Source of the DNA: Actinomadura sp. WMMA1423
GTDB lineage: Bacteria > Actinomycetota > Actinomycetes > Streptosporangiales > Streptosporangiaceae
Length of the DNA: 64,000 nt
Direction: 5' to 3'
Assembly: GCF_006547145.1 (NCBI RefSeq)
Contig: NZ_CP041244.1
Location: forward strand, 6,262,001 to 6,326,000
Shown here: positions 31,900-40,017 of the stretch, in pieces
How the letters are laid out: each line of letters begins with the position of its first letter
Position numbering within the stretch: the stretch's first letter is position 1
Notes under the pieces: model-generated
Seen by the model: only the letters and a program-made list of their open reading frames with translations
Databases searched by the model: none
What the model was told of the DNA's origin: nothing
Position numbers and translations under genes: made by a program

Positions 31900-32541
31900 A
31901 TGAGCGAGGCGTTGAAGAGGGTCGTGCTGGTCGACGACCACCAGATGTTCCGGACCGGCGTGAAGGCGGAGCTGGGCGGCGGCGTCGAGATCGTCGGGGA
32001 GGCGGGCGACGTCGACGAGGCGGTCGCGGTGATCCGCGGGACGCAGCCGGACGTGGTCCTGCTGGACGTCCACCTGCCCGGCGGCGGGGGCATCGAGGTG
32101 CTGCGGCGGCTGCACGGCTCCGTCGCGTCCAAGTTCCTCGCGCTGTCGGTGTCGGACGCGGCGGAGGACGTGATCGGCGTCGTGCGGGGCGGGGCGCGCG
32201 GCTACGTCACCAAGACGATCTCCGGCCCCGAACTGACGGACGCGATCGGCCGGGTCGCCGACGGGGACGCGGTGTTCTCGCCGCGCCTCGCCGGGTTCGT
32301 CCTGGACGCGTTCGCCGCAACGGACGCCCCGGCCGTCGATCCGGAACTGGACCAGATCACCCAGCGGGAGCGGGACGTGCTGCGGCTGATCGCCCGCGGC
32401 TACGCCTACAAGGAGATCGCCAAGGAGCTGTTCATCTCCGTGAAAACGGTGGAGACGCACGTCAGCAGCGTCCTGCGGAAGCTCCAGCTGTCGAACCGGC
32501 ACGAGCTGTCGCGCTGGGCCGCCGCCCGCCGCCTCGTGTAG
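31900..32541 (+). CDS. LuxR/NarL-family response regulator
   Basis: The 213-residue protein has a receiver domain (~6-120; acidic pocket Asp12/Asp13, phosphoacceptor Asp56 in LLDVHLPG, conserved Lys in VTKTISG) and a C-terminal LuxR HTH (~150-210, ITQRERDVLRLIARGYAYKEIA then ISVKTVETHVSSVLRKL). GGAGGAGCGGGG precedes the ATG. Cognate of the PspC histidine kinase immediately upstream. Its likely target is the divergent PspC operon. Confidence 0.94.
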   Translation: MSEALKRVVLVDDHQMFRTGVKAELGGGVEIVGEAGDVDEAVAVIRGTQPDVVLLDVHLPGGGGIEVLRRLHGSVASKFLALSVSDAAEDVIGVVRGGARGYVTKTISGPELTDAIGRVADGDAVFSPRLAGFVLDAFAATDAPAVDPELDQITQRERDVLRLIARGYAYKEIAKELFISVKTVETHVSSVLRKLQLSNRHELSRWAAARRLV

Positions 32542-32597
32542 CGCTCTCCTATGCCCGGATGGGGGCGAGGGTAAACGTTTTCCCCGCGGTCGTGAGC

Positions 32598-32616
32598 GAA
32601 TCGTGATTACCGATTC
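32598..32616 (+). promoter_or_regulatory. Inverted repeat upstream of the DUF4190 gene
   Basis: GAATCG-TGATTAC-CGATTC: perfect 6-bp arms, 7-base centre, about 50 bases before the start codon. Candidate binding site, possibly for the response regulator just upstream. Confidence 0.4.
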
Positions 32617-32665
32617 CCGTGCTTCATGATCACGGCCGCCGTCCCGTATGGGACAGTCGCTCTTC

Positions 32666-33424
32666 ATGACTTACCCTCCCTCCGGGCCCCCGCAGCCGGG
32701 CCCCCAGGCGCCCTATCCGCCCCCGCCCCCGCCCCCGCCGATGCCGGGCGATCACGGACCCGGGTCCCACCAGGGCTCGAACCCCGAGAAGACCAACGGC
32801 CTGGCGATCGCCGCCCTCGTGACCGGCCTCATCCCGTGCGTCAGCCTCGTCGGCCTCGTCCTCGGGATCATCTCCCTCGGCCAGATATCGAAGAAGGGCG
32901 GCAAGGGCCGCGGCCTCGCGATCGCCGGGATCGCGCTGTTCTGCCTGTGGATCGTGCTGAGCATCGCCGGGTACGCCCTGCGCGGCGGCGGCTCGTCCGA
33001 CGACGGGGCCGCCCCCAAGCCGACCGCGACCAAGCCCAAGGAGGTCGACGCCCAGAAGATGAAGCTCGGCAACTGCATCAACGACAACTCGGGCGCCACC
33101 AGCAGCGCCCCGACCAACGCCCCGGTCGAGGTCGAGAGTGTCAAGATCGTCCCCTGCACCGGCCCGCACGACGGCGAGGTGACGGCCGTCTTCAAACTGA
33201 AGGGCTTCGTCATGCCGCCCGAGGCGCGGCTCCAGCAGCTCGCCTCCACCGGATGCAAGCTCCGCACGCAGGCGCGGATCAACCGCGACCCGGCCGCGCG
33301 GGGCATCGCGAGCTCCTACTACTACCCGACGGCCGACTCGTGGAAGTCCGGTGACCGCACCGTCACCTGCGTCGCCGTCGCCGCCACCGAAGGCAAGAAG
33401 CTCAGCCGGCCACTGCACCGCTGA
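32666..33424 (+). CDS. DUF4190 membrane protein with septum-formation-like domain
   Basis: The 252-residue protein has a Pro-rich cytoplasmic N-terminus (~1-40, with a run of eight prolines), two membrane helices with the DUF4190 pattern (NGLAIAALVTGLI..., GRGLAIAGIALFCLWIV), and an extracellular ~120-residue domain with LGNCIND...VPCTGPHDGEV, the pattern of the septum-formation family (PF13845), which has paired cysteines. It probably acts at the wall; exact role unknown. An ATG 18 bases earlier (32648) is also open. Confidence 0.8.
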   Translation: MTYPPSGPPQPGPQAPYPPPPPPPPMPGDHGPGSHQGSNPEKTNGLAIAALVTGLIPCVSLVGLVLGIISLGQISKKGGKGRGLAIAGIALFCLWIVLSIAGYALRGGGSSDDGAAPKPTATKPKEVDAQKMKLGNCINDNSGATSSAPTNAPVEVESVKIVPCTGPHDGEVTAVFKLKGFVMPPEARLQQLASTGCKLRTQARINRDPAARGIASSYYYPTADSWKSGDRTVTCVAVAATEGKKLSRPLHR

Positions 33425-33683
33425 CGTCCCGGCGCCCGCTGGGCGGCCGGCCCGCCGCCCGGTCCGTCGCCGACCACCCCGGCTCGTTCGAGCCCCGTCC
33501 GCCTCCCGCCACCCGAGCCGGACGCCTCCCAGAACCAGACGCCTTTCGAGCCCTGCTCGGCGTCCGACCGCGTTCAGTGCTGATCGTCCTCCGCGTCAGA
33601 CCCTGCCCGGCGTCAGAGCGTCCGCATCCGCCCGGCCTTATGAGCCCGCTCGGTACCGGCTCCTGCTCTGCGCCCGAACCCGC

Positions 33684-34583
33684 TCAGGAATGGGACGCGC
33701 GCATGGTGTCGGCGACCATGTCGGCGACGTGCTCCACGGTGGCCACTCCCGCCCCCATGGTCGGATTGTCGCCGCTGCACACCGCGATGAGGAAGTCGTG
33801 GTCGCGCCCGGTGACGCGGCCGATGCTGTTGATCGCCCATCCGTGCCCCTGGTGGCGGACGGGTGTCCAGCCGTTCTTCAGCGCCACGTTCTCGCCCGGG
33901 CGCGCCGCCGCGCTGATGCCCCACGCCTGCTCCTCCACCACGGAGCCCATCAGGCGGAGGACGTACCGGCGGGCGTCCGCATTCAACGGGCTCGCGTCCG
34001 ACGCCAGGTTCGTCAGCAGCCGCACCTGGTCTGCCGGGCTCGTCAGGGACGAACCCCACGAGATGTGGAACGGTCTCGTCTGCTTCAGCCCGAAGGCTCT
34101 GTTCGTCCTCGCGACGCCGGAGCTGTCCCCGGCCGCGGAGTACAGGGCGTTCGCCGCCATGTTGTCGCTTTGCCGGATCATCGTCCCGGCCAGCACCCGC
34201 TCCCGGCCGGACAGGCCGCGGCCGTCGCGCTGCCGTTGGAGCAGGAGGCTGGACAGGATGTCCACCTTCATGATGCTGGCGGTGACGAACCGGCCCTTCT
34301 CGTTCTCCCCGAACGACGTCCCCGTCCGCAGGTCCGTGGCCATCACCCCCACTTTGCCCGGCCGTTTCTGGATATAGGCGCGTACGGACTGGTGCAGGGC
34401 CGCGGAGTCGAACGAGCGCGCGGCGAGCTGCACCGCGGTGACCTCCCGCCCGGCCGCCGCTGGAGACCGCTCGGCCTTCACGACGCCGCCCGAGCGCGGC
34501 GCCCCGTCCGCCGTGATCCAGCAGGCGGCCGAACCCGCCCCGAGACCCGCCAAGAGAGCGAGCAGGATGAGATAACGCCGCAT
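33684..34583 (-). CDS. Secreted serine hydrolase of the beta-lactamase/PBP fold
   Basis: The 299-residue exported protein (signal peptide MRRYLILLALLAGLGAG...) shows the three penicillin-recognising motifs: SIMK (Ser103, Lys106), SDN (139-141) and KNG (236-238). The class A omega-loop glutamate (ExxLN, Glu166) that hydrolyses the acyl-enzyme is not visible; that stretch reads RPFHISWGSSL. It is therefore more likely a DD-peptidase-like or slow penicillin-binding hydrolase than a true beta-lactamase. GGGGGA precedes the ATG. A lipobox is not convincing (SAAC). Confidence 0.87.
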   Translation of the reverse strand: MRRYLILLALLAGLGAGSAACWITADGAPRSGGVVKAERSPAAAGREVTAVQLAARSFDSAALHQSVRAYIQKRPGKVGVMATDLRTGTSFGENEKGRFVTASIMKVDILSSLLLQRQRDGRGLSGRERVLAGTMIRQSDNMAANALYSAAGDSSGVARTNRAFGLKQTRPFHISWGSSLTSPADQVRLLTNLASDASPLNADARRYVLRLMGSVVEEQAWGISAAARPGENVALKNGWTPVRHQGHGWAINSIGRVTGRDHDFLIAVCSGDNPTMGAGVATVEHVADMVADTMRASHS

Positions 34584-34974
34584 CGATTCCCCCGAATGTC
34601 GTGCGACTCAGAACTGACGTCCAAATGTCGATGTGGAATACGCCCGGGCCAGGCCATGCGCCCGGGCCCCGGCGCGCGCTCGGACCGAGGCGTGTTTGGG
34701 CCACGGCGCGTGCCTGGGCTGGCGGGTGGGCTGGGATCGGGGCGTTTGCCTTACGCGTCCGTGCGCCCGGCCGGTTCGTTTGCTCATCCCGGCTGCGTGC
34801 GCCTCGGCGGATATGTGCGCCCTTGACCGGCGTGTGTGCCTGGTCCGGCGTTTGGGTCAGGCGGGCGCGCCTGACCGCGCGCGGGCGTAGGTGCGCGGCG
34901 TGTCAGGAGCAGCGATCATGCCTGAACCGGTCTGGGCGTGCTCAGGCCGTGGGGCCTGTGTGCGTGGTCCGGCC
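34584..34974. other. 391-base region without an assigned gene
   Basis: The strand-biased sequence is rich in GTG/TGC with a twice-occurring GTGTGC(C/G)TGGTCCGGC unit (about 34833 and 34957). Open frames run through it but lack a ribosome site, a start and a recognisable product. It includes the promoter of the serine hydrolase gene. Confidence 0.5.
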
Positions 34975-35430
34975 TTACAGGGCGCCCGGAAGGCGGGCCG
35001 GGCAGCCCGGCTCGCAGCGCTCGGAATGCCGTGCGACCCGGCGCGCGTACGTGCCGAGGCGGCGGCGCAGGACGGCGGTCGTGAGCGGCGCGGTGCCGGG
35101 GAACCCCTCCACCTCGCCGCGCCAGCGGATCAGCGTCCCCGCGAAGTGCGGCTCCAGCGTGATGTCCGCGCGGAGCCGCCGTTCCGGACGGCCCGCCAGC
35201 GCGATGTATCCGTAGTGCCGCGGCGGATCCCAGGCCACGACCTCCTCGCGCCACGACCGGACGTACCGGACGGCCCCGGGCCCGTTCGGGTGCTCCTCGC
35301 CGGCGGACTCCCGCCGCACCCTGGTCCAGAAACCGCCCCACTCGTCCCATGCCTCCGGCACGCACAGGTGCTTGAAGATCACCTCAGGCGCGGCGGCGGA
35401 TGTGGCGGTGGCCTCGATTTCACGCGGCAT
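34975..35430 (-). CDS. SRPBCC (polyketide-cyclase-like) protein
   Basis: The 151-residue protein has the START-like fold pattern: MPREIEATATSAAAPEVIFKH at the N-terminus, then WDEWGGF, Gly-rich turn and RWRGEVEGFPGTA. These proteins bind a small hydrophobic ligand; the ligand is unknown. GGGGGG lies a few bases before the ATG. A perfect 15-bp palindrome sits 50 bases upstream, so it may be regulated by a local repressor. Confidence 0.82.
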   Translation of the reverse strand: MPREIEATATSAAAPEVIFKHLCVPEAWDEWGGFWTRVRRESAGEEHPNGPGAVRYVRSWREEVVAWDPPRHYGYIALAGRPERRLRADITLEPHFAGTLIRWRGEVEGFPGTAPLTTAVLRRRLGTYARRVARHSERCEPGCPARLPGAL

Positions 35431-35480
35431 GACGACCCCCCGAGTTCTGTCACATGGGGTACATGCCCGCTCGGAGGCTG

Positions 35481-35495
35481 ATTACAGCTTGTAAT
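35481..35495 (-). promoter_or_regulatory. 15-bp palindromic operator upstream of the SRPBCC gene
   Basis: ATTACAGCTTGTAAT: exact 6-bp arms with a 3-base centre, A/T-rich in a GC-rich setting. It sits 51 bases upstream of the SRPBCC start and before its only neighbouring 3' end. Confidence 0.6.
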
Positions 35496-35567
35496 GCAGT
35501 GTATTTGCCGAGTGACCGAGACCTTTGCGACGTGGCGCCGCTCGGCGCGTCTTCGGGGCGGCGGTGA

Positions 35568-36311
35568 TCAGGCGGTGTCGATGACCTGGAACGACTCGCA
35601 GAGGCGTCCCTCGGGCAGGCCCGCGGCGGCGGCGTTGGCGCCGAGCCAGCCGCGCAGCATCTCCGCCAGCCCGTCGCCCATGTGCGAGGTCTGGCTGGCG
35701 TGCGCCCGCAGCGCGTTGAGCTTGCGGTCGAAGCGGTCGGTGATGTCGACGTAGTGGTCGGCGACGGGGCCGCCGCTCAGCCACACCTCCCGCGCCGTCC
35801 ACGCCTCCAGGCCCTCGTCCGCGAGCAGCTCGGGGAACGCGTAGGGGTTGCGGGCGTCGGGGTAGACGGCGTCGAGCGCGGCCGCCCCGACCGCCCGGTG
35901 GTCGGGGTGGCTCGGGTAGATGCGCTCGTAGTTGCGCTCCGGGCTCTGCGTCAGCACCCGGTCGGGCCGCACCTGCCGGATCACGCGGGCGATGTCGCGG
36001 CGCAGGTCGAAGGTCGCCTCGACCCGTCCGTCCGGGTAGCCGAGGAACCGGACGTCGCTCACCCCGACGCACTTGGCCGCCGCGCGCTGCTCCTCGCGGC
36101 GCAGAGCGGCCATCTCCTCGCGCGAGACCCCGTCGTCGAAGCCGCCCGCGTCGCCGTCGGTGACCATCAGGTAGACGACCTCGATGCCGCGGTCCGTCCA
36201 GCCCGCCACCGTTCCGGCCGCGCCGAAGTCGACGTCGTCCGGGTGCGCCTTCACGGCGAGGATTCGCTGCACTTCGCTGTCGTCCAGAACGTTGGTCACA
36301 GTTTCAACCAT
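35568..36311 (-). CDS. PIG-L/LmbE-family zinc deacetylase
   Basis: The 247-residue protein has the family metal motif AHPDD (His23, Asp25, Asp26) at the end of strand 1 and SHPDHRAVG further on, plus GDAGG (LMVTDGDAGGFDD) and SPERNY. Members deacetylate N-acetylglucosaminyl conjugates, for example in mycothiol or lincomycin pathways. Nothing local shows which substrate. ATG at 36311 (MVETVTNVLDD) used; an upstream in-frame ATG gives nine extra residues. Confidence 0.86.
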   Translation of the reverse strand: MVETVTNVLDDSEVQRILAVKAHPDDVDFGAAGTVAGWTDRGIEVVYLMVTDGDAGGFDDGVSREEMAALRREEQRAAAKCVGVSDVRFLGYPDGRVEATFDLRRDIARVIRQVRPDRVLTQSPERNYERIYPSHPDHRAVGAAALDAVYPDARNPYAFPELLADEGLEAWTAREVWLSGGPVADHYVDITDRFDRKLNALRAHASQTSHMGDGLAEMLRGWLGANAAAAGLPEGRLCESFQVIDTA

Positions 36312-36457
36312 AAGGTCGGCGGACCGGTTGGAGCACACCCGGAGGTCGTGCTTTGAGCGAACTTTCCGGGCGCACCCATGACGAGGCGGCAGCCTTCTGG
36401 GAGCCCTCCGCAGGCCGACGCGGGGCCAGCTTCGAGTCGGTCAGGAGTCCTGGGCGG

Positions 36458-37444
36458 TCAGAACGTGAGCAGGGCCGAGAGCAGGCGCTCCTGGAACGCC
36501 GCCACGTCGCTGCCCACGGCCACCTTCACCGGCCGGCGGGTGTCGTCGGCGGGCAGCGAGCGGGCGTCCCACACGGTCGTGCCGCGCGTCAGCTCGCCCC
36601 GCAGCTCCACCCGGACCGGGCGCTGGACGTACTCGCCGAGCTCGGGGTCGACGACGAGCATCGCGGCCAGGGCGTCGTGGATGACCGCGCCCCGGCGCTT
36701 CAGGGTGGGCGTGTAGGCGTCCGCGTAGAACTCCAGGATGCTCGCGGCGAACCGGGCGACCGGGGTCTCGTGCGCGGCGAGCCGGTCCAGCCAGTCGTCG
36801 TGGACCGCGGTCGGGTGCGTGGCGTCCAGCGGGACCAGGACGATCGGCCAGTCGGCCGCGAACACCAGGTCGGCGGCCTCGGGGTCGTGCCAGATGTTCG
36901 CCTCGGCGTGCGTGGTGATGTTGCCGGGGTGGTCGAACGCGCCGCCCATCACGACGACCTCGCGGATCAGCGAGGGGAGCTCGTGGTCCAGCAGCAGCGC
37001 CGAGCCGAGGTTGGTCAGCGGGCCGGTCGCGAGCAGGGTCAGCTCGCCGGGCGTCTCGCGGGCCAGCCGGACGATCTGCGCGGGGGCGGGCTCGGAGACC
37101 GGGCGCCCCGCGGGCTCGGGGAGGTGCGTGTCGCCGAGCCCGTCGGTGCCGTGCCAGTCCAGCGCGTAGTGGACGTCCTGCGCCATCGGCCGTGCGGCGC
37201 CGACCGCGACCGGCACCCCCTGCCCGCCCGCGTCCGGCCCCGCGCCGGCCACCGGGATTCCGGCGGCCTCCAGGACGCGCAGCGTGTTGAGCGCACCGGT
37301 CACGGGGTCGATGTTGCCGTGCACCGTGCCGACGGCCGTCAGCTCCGCCTCCCCGGCCTGGACCAGCGAGGCCAGGTAGAGCAGCGTCATCGCGTCGTCG
37401 ATGCCGGTGTCGCAGTCGTAGAGGATTTTGGGTGGCTTGGTCAC
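36458..37444 (-). CDS. Nucleoside hydrolase (IunH family)
   Basis: The 328-residue enzyme has the calcium-binding aspartate cluster near the N-terminus (YDCDTGIDDAM, Asp10/Asp12/Asp16/Asp17), the GNI block at ~44, and the later MGGAF and HAEANIWHDPEAAD blocks, as in ribonucleoside hydrolases that cleave the N-glycosidic bond of purine or pyrimidine nucleosides for salvage. The start is a GTG. It is divergent from the dihydroxyacetone kinase operon across 100 bases. Confidence 0.9.
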   Translation of the reverse strand: MTKPPKILYDCDTGIDDAMTLLYLASLVQAGEAELTAVGTVHGNIDPVTGALNTLRVLEAAGIPVAGAGPDAGGQGVPVAVGAARPMAQDVHYALDWHGTDGLGDTHLPEPAGRPVSEPAPAQIVRLARETPGELTLLATGPLTNLGSALLLDHELPSLIREVVVMGGAFDHPGNITTHAEANIWHDPEAADLVFAADWPIVLVPLDATHPTAVHDDWLDRLAAHETPVARFAASILEFYADAYTPTLKRRGAVIHDALAAMLVVDPELGEYVQRPVRVELRGELTRGTTVWDARSLPADDTRRPVKVAVGSDVAAFQERLLSALLTF

Positions 37445-37544
37445 GGATGCAACCTATGCGGGCACGGACCGTCCGGGCACCCCGATATCGCATGATCAGC
37501 GATTGGGTCTGGGATGGGGGCCTTCGCCGGGGTAGAGCTGAGAC

Positions 37545-38540
37545 ATGCGCAAACTCATCAACGCCCCGGCGGACGTGGTGTCCGACGCGCTGCGCGGGCT
37601 GGCCGCCGCGCACCCGTCGCTGAAGGTCGATCCAGAGAGCGGGACCGTCGTGCGGGCGGACGCCCCGCGGACCGGGAAGGTCGCCCTGGTGTCGGGCGGC
37701 GGATCCGGTCACGAGCCGCTGCACGCCGGTTTCGTCGGCTACGGGATGCTGGACGCGGCCTGCTGCGGTGAGGTGTTCACCTCGCCCGTCCCCGACCAGA
37801 TCATCGCCGCCACGATGGCGGTGGACGGCGGCGCCGGCGTGCTCCACCTCGTGAAGAACTACACCGGCGACGTCATGAACTTCCAGATGGCCGCCGAGCT
37901 GGCCGAGGACGAGGACATCGAGGTCGTGTCCGTCATCGTCGACGACGACGTCGCGGTGGAGGACAGCACGTTCACCGCCGGGCGGCGCGGCACCGGCGCC
38001 ACCCTGTTCGCCGAGAAGATCGCCGGGGCGCTCGCCGAGGAGGGCGCGCCCCTCGCGGACGTGGCCGCGGCGGCGCGGGAGGTGAACGAGCGCAGCAGGT
38101 CGTTCGGCGTCGCGCTGTCGTCCTGCACGGTCCCGGCCGCCGGGACCCCGACGTTCGAGCTGGGCGAGGACGAGATGGAGCTCGGCATCGGCATCCACGG
38201 CGAGCCCGGCCGCGAGCGCGTCAAGGTCGGCACCGCCGCGCAGATCGTGGACGCCTCGCTCAGCGCGATCGACGCGGACATGCCGCTGTCCGGCTCCGAG
38301 GTGCTGGTGCTGGTCAACGGGATGGGCGGGACCCCGCTGATCGAGCAGTACGTCGCCTACGCGGCGGCGGCGCAGTGGCTGGAGGGGCACGGCGCGACCG
38401 TCGTGCGCAGCCTGGTCGGGCCGTACGTGACCAGCCTGGAGATGGCGGGCTGCATGATCAGCGTGTGCCGGATGACGCCGGACCTGACCCGCCTCTGGGA
38501 CGCGCCCGTCGAGACCCCGGGACTGCGGTGGGGCCGATGA
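37545..38540 (+). CDS. dhaK: Dihydroxyacetone kinase subunit DhaK
   Basis: The 331-residue substrate-binding subunit of the PTS-type dihydroxyacetone kinase. The covalent hemiaminal His218 lies in GIGIHGEPG; the ligand-binding loop SGGGSGHEP is at ~50-58. It transfers a phosphate from DhaL-ADP to dihydroxyacetone. Its stop overlaps the dhaL start (ATGA, 38537-38540). Order dhaK-dhaL-dhaM in one operon. Confidence 0.96.
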   Translation: MRKLINAPADVVSDALRGLAAAHPSLKVDPESGTVVRADAPRTGKVALVSGGGSGHEPLHAGFVGYGMLDAACCGEVFTSPVPDQIIAATMAVDGGAGVLHLVKNYTGDVMNFQMAAELAEDEDIEVVSVIVDDDVAVEDSTFTAGRRGTGATLFAEKIAGALAEEGAPLADVAAAAREVNERSRSFGVALSSCTVPAAGTPTFELGEDEMELGIGIHGEPGRERVKVGTAAQIVDASLSAIDADMPLSGSEVLVLVNGMGGTPLIEQYVAYAAAAQWLEGHGATVVRSLVGPYVTSLEMAGCMISVCRMTPDLTRLWDAPVETPGLRWGR

Positions 38541-39160
38541 ACGCGGAGGACTTCGCGTCCTGGATCCGGCGGGCGGCCGAACGGGTGTCCGCCGACGCCG
38601 ACCGGCTGACCCGGCTGGACGCGGCGATCGGCGACGGCGACCACGGGCTCAACCTCGACCGGGGCTTCCGCGCCGCCGTGGAGGCGCTCCCCGAGGACGT
38701 CCCGCCGGGCAAGGTGCTGATCACCGCCGGGCGGGCCATCGTGTCCAAGACCGGCGGAGCGTCCGGCCCCCTCTACGGGACGGCGCTGCGCCGCGCGGGC
38801 AAGGCCTTCGGCGACGCCGCCGACGTGGACGCCGCCGCGCTGGGGGCGGCGCTCCGGGCCGCCCTCGAAGGCGTCCAGGACCTCGGGAAGGCCGCCGAGG
38901 GCGACAAGACGATGGTCGACGCGCTGGCCCCCGCGGTGGCCGCGTACGAGGCGGCGCTGGCGGACGGCTCCGACCTGGCCGGATGCGCGCGCGCCGCCGC
39001 CGACGCCGCAGCCAAGGGCGCGGACGACACCGTCCCGCTGCGCGCGCGCAAGGGCCGGGCCAGCTACCTGGGCGAGCGCAGCGAGGGGCACATGGACCCC
39101 GGCGCCTCGTCCACCGCCCTGCTGCTCCGAGCCCTGGCCGACGTCGCGGGGGAGGGGTGA
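38537..39160 (+). CDS. dhaL: Dihydroxyacetone kinase subunit DhaL
   Basis: The 207-residue nucleotide subunit holds a permanently bound ADP. Magnesium ligands Asp28, Asp33 and Asp35 are in DAAIGDGDHG; the GGASGPLYG and DPGASS loops bind the nucleotide. The ATG overlaps the dhaK stop by 4 bases; dhaM starts 2 bases after its stop. Confidence 0.96.
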   Translation: MNAEDFASWIRRAAERVSADADRLTRLDAAIGDGDHGLNLDRGFRAAVEALPEDVPPGKVLITAGRAIVSKTGGASGPLYGTALRRAGKAFGDAADVDAAALGAALRAALEGVQDLGKAAEGDKTMVDALAPAVAAYEAALADGSDLAGCARAAADAAAKGADDTVPLRARKGRASYLGERSEGHMDPGASSTALLLRALADVAGEG

Positions 39161-39161
39161 C

Positions 39162-39548
39162 ATGGTCGGGATCGTCATCATCTCCCACAGCCGGACGCTC
39201 GCCGAGGGCGTAGCCGAGGTCGCCCGCGCCATGGGCGTCGGCAAGGCCGTCGTGGAACCCGCCGGCGGCGACTCCGAAGGACGGCTCGGGACGAGCATCG
39301 ACCTCGTCGAGCAGGCGGTCGCCGCGGTCGACGACGGGGACGGGGTCGTGCTGCTCGCCGACCTCGGCAGCTCCGTGCTGACCGCCAAGATGCTCATCGA
39401 GGACGCCGAGGGCGAGGACGTCCTGCTCGCGGACGCCCCGCTGGTCGAGGGCGCGGTCGCCGCCGCGTCCATGGCGGCGACCGGTGCGGACCTCGCCGCC
39501 GTCCACGCCGCGGCCGAATCCGCCCGCGACCACCGCAAGACCGCCTGA
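39162..39548 (+). CDS. dhaM: PTS-dependent phosphotransfer subunit DhaM (EIIA-Man domain only)
   Basis: The 128-residue protein has the EIIA-Man fold with active His9 in IISHS, and LLADLGSS at ~66-73. It lacks the HPr and EI-like domains present in enterobacterial DhaM, so general PTS enzymes encoded elsewhere must phosphorylate it. Translated from the dhaKLM transcript. Confidence 0.94.
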   Translation: MVGIVIISHSRTLAEGVAEVARAMGVGKAVVEPAGGDSEGRLGTSIDLVEQAVAAVDDGDGVVLLADLGSSVLTAKMLIEDAEGEDVLLADAPLVEGAVAAASMAATGADLAAVHAAAESARDHRKTA

Positions 39549-39552
39549 ACCC

Positions 39553-39594
39553 CCGCGGCCGGGCCGGAGCCGAAGCGCACCGGCCCGGCCGCGG
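39553..39594. terminator. Terminator between dhaM and the convergent inhibitor gene
   Basis: A perfect 15-bp stem (CCGCGGCCGGGCCGG and complement) with a 12-nt loop lies four bases after the dhaM stop and 44 bases from the stop of the convergent emfourin gene. Confidence 0.85.
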
Positions 39595-39638
39595 CAGCGC
39601 TCTGGACACGGCGCCTTCGCCGCTCCGGGCGGAGCGTT

Positions 39639-39959
39639 TCAGGGCGTGGCGTCGGGGCCTTCGAGGAGCGTGCCGAGGACGGACGCGACTCCCGCGGTGG
39701 GGTCGCCCCGGACCTCGTACACGCGCGGCTCCCCGCCCGCCCCGAACTCCTCCGCACCGTCCCCGGTCACGGTGATCCGGTACGCGGGCAGGTCGGCGCC
39801 GATCTCGCCCTGGGCGCCGCGGGCGTGCTCTGCGGCGAGGGCGCCGACCGCGTCCCGCACGCGGTCGGCCTGGCCGGCGGGGAGGGTCTCGGTGTCGTAC
39901 TGCGCGACGACGGCGCTGTAGCCGGTGAAACCGCCCGTGCTCTCGATCGTCACGCGCAT
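39639..39959 (-). CDS. Emfourin-type protease inhibitor
   Basis: The 106-residue protein has the signature of the protealysin inhibitor emfourin (PF20242): MRVTIESTGGFTG at the start, the LPA..AD.V segment, and a YRITVTGDG core. Emfourins bind M4 neutral proteases one to one. The M4 protease gene lies 58 bases upstream on the same strand, so inhibitor and target share an operon, the known layout in Serratia. ATG at 39959 with AAGG eight bases upstream. Confidence 0.85.
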   Translation of the reverse strand: MRVTIESTGGFTGYSAVVAQYDTETLPAGQADRVRDAVGALAAEHARGAQGEIGADLPAYRITVTGDGAEEFGAGGEPRVYEVRGDPTAGVASVLGTLLEGPDATP

Positions 39960-40017
39960 GCCGCGCACCTTCCCGTCGACTCGTCCGCTCTCCGCTCTCT
40001 ACCCGATCCCCGGGCTC

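Noticed and set aside
33684..34583. Annotation as a class A beta-lactamase
   Set aside because: The deacylating glutamate of the omega loop is not visible; only the shared penicillin-recognition motifs are present.
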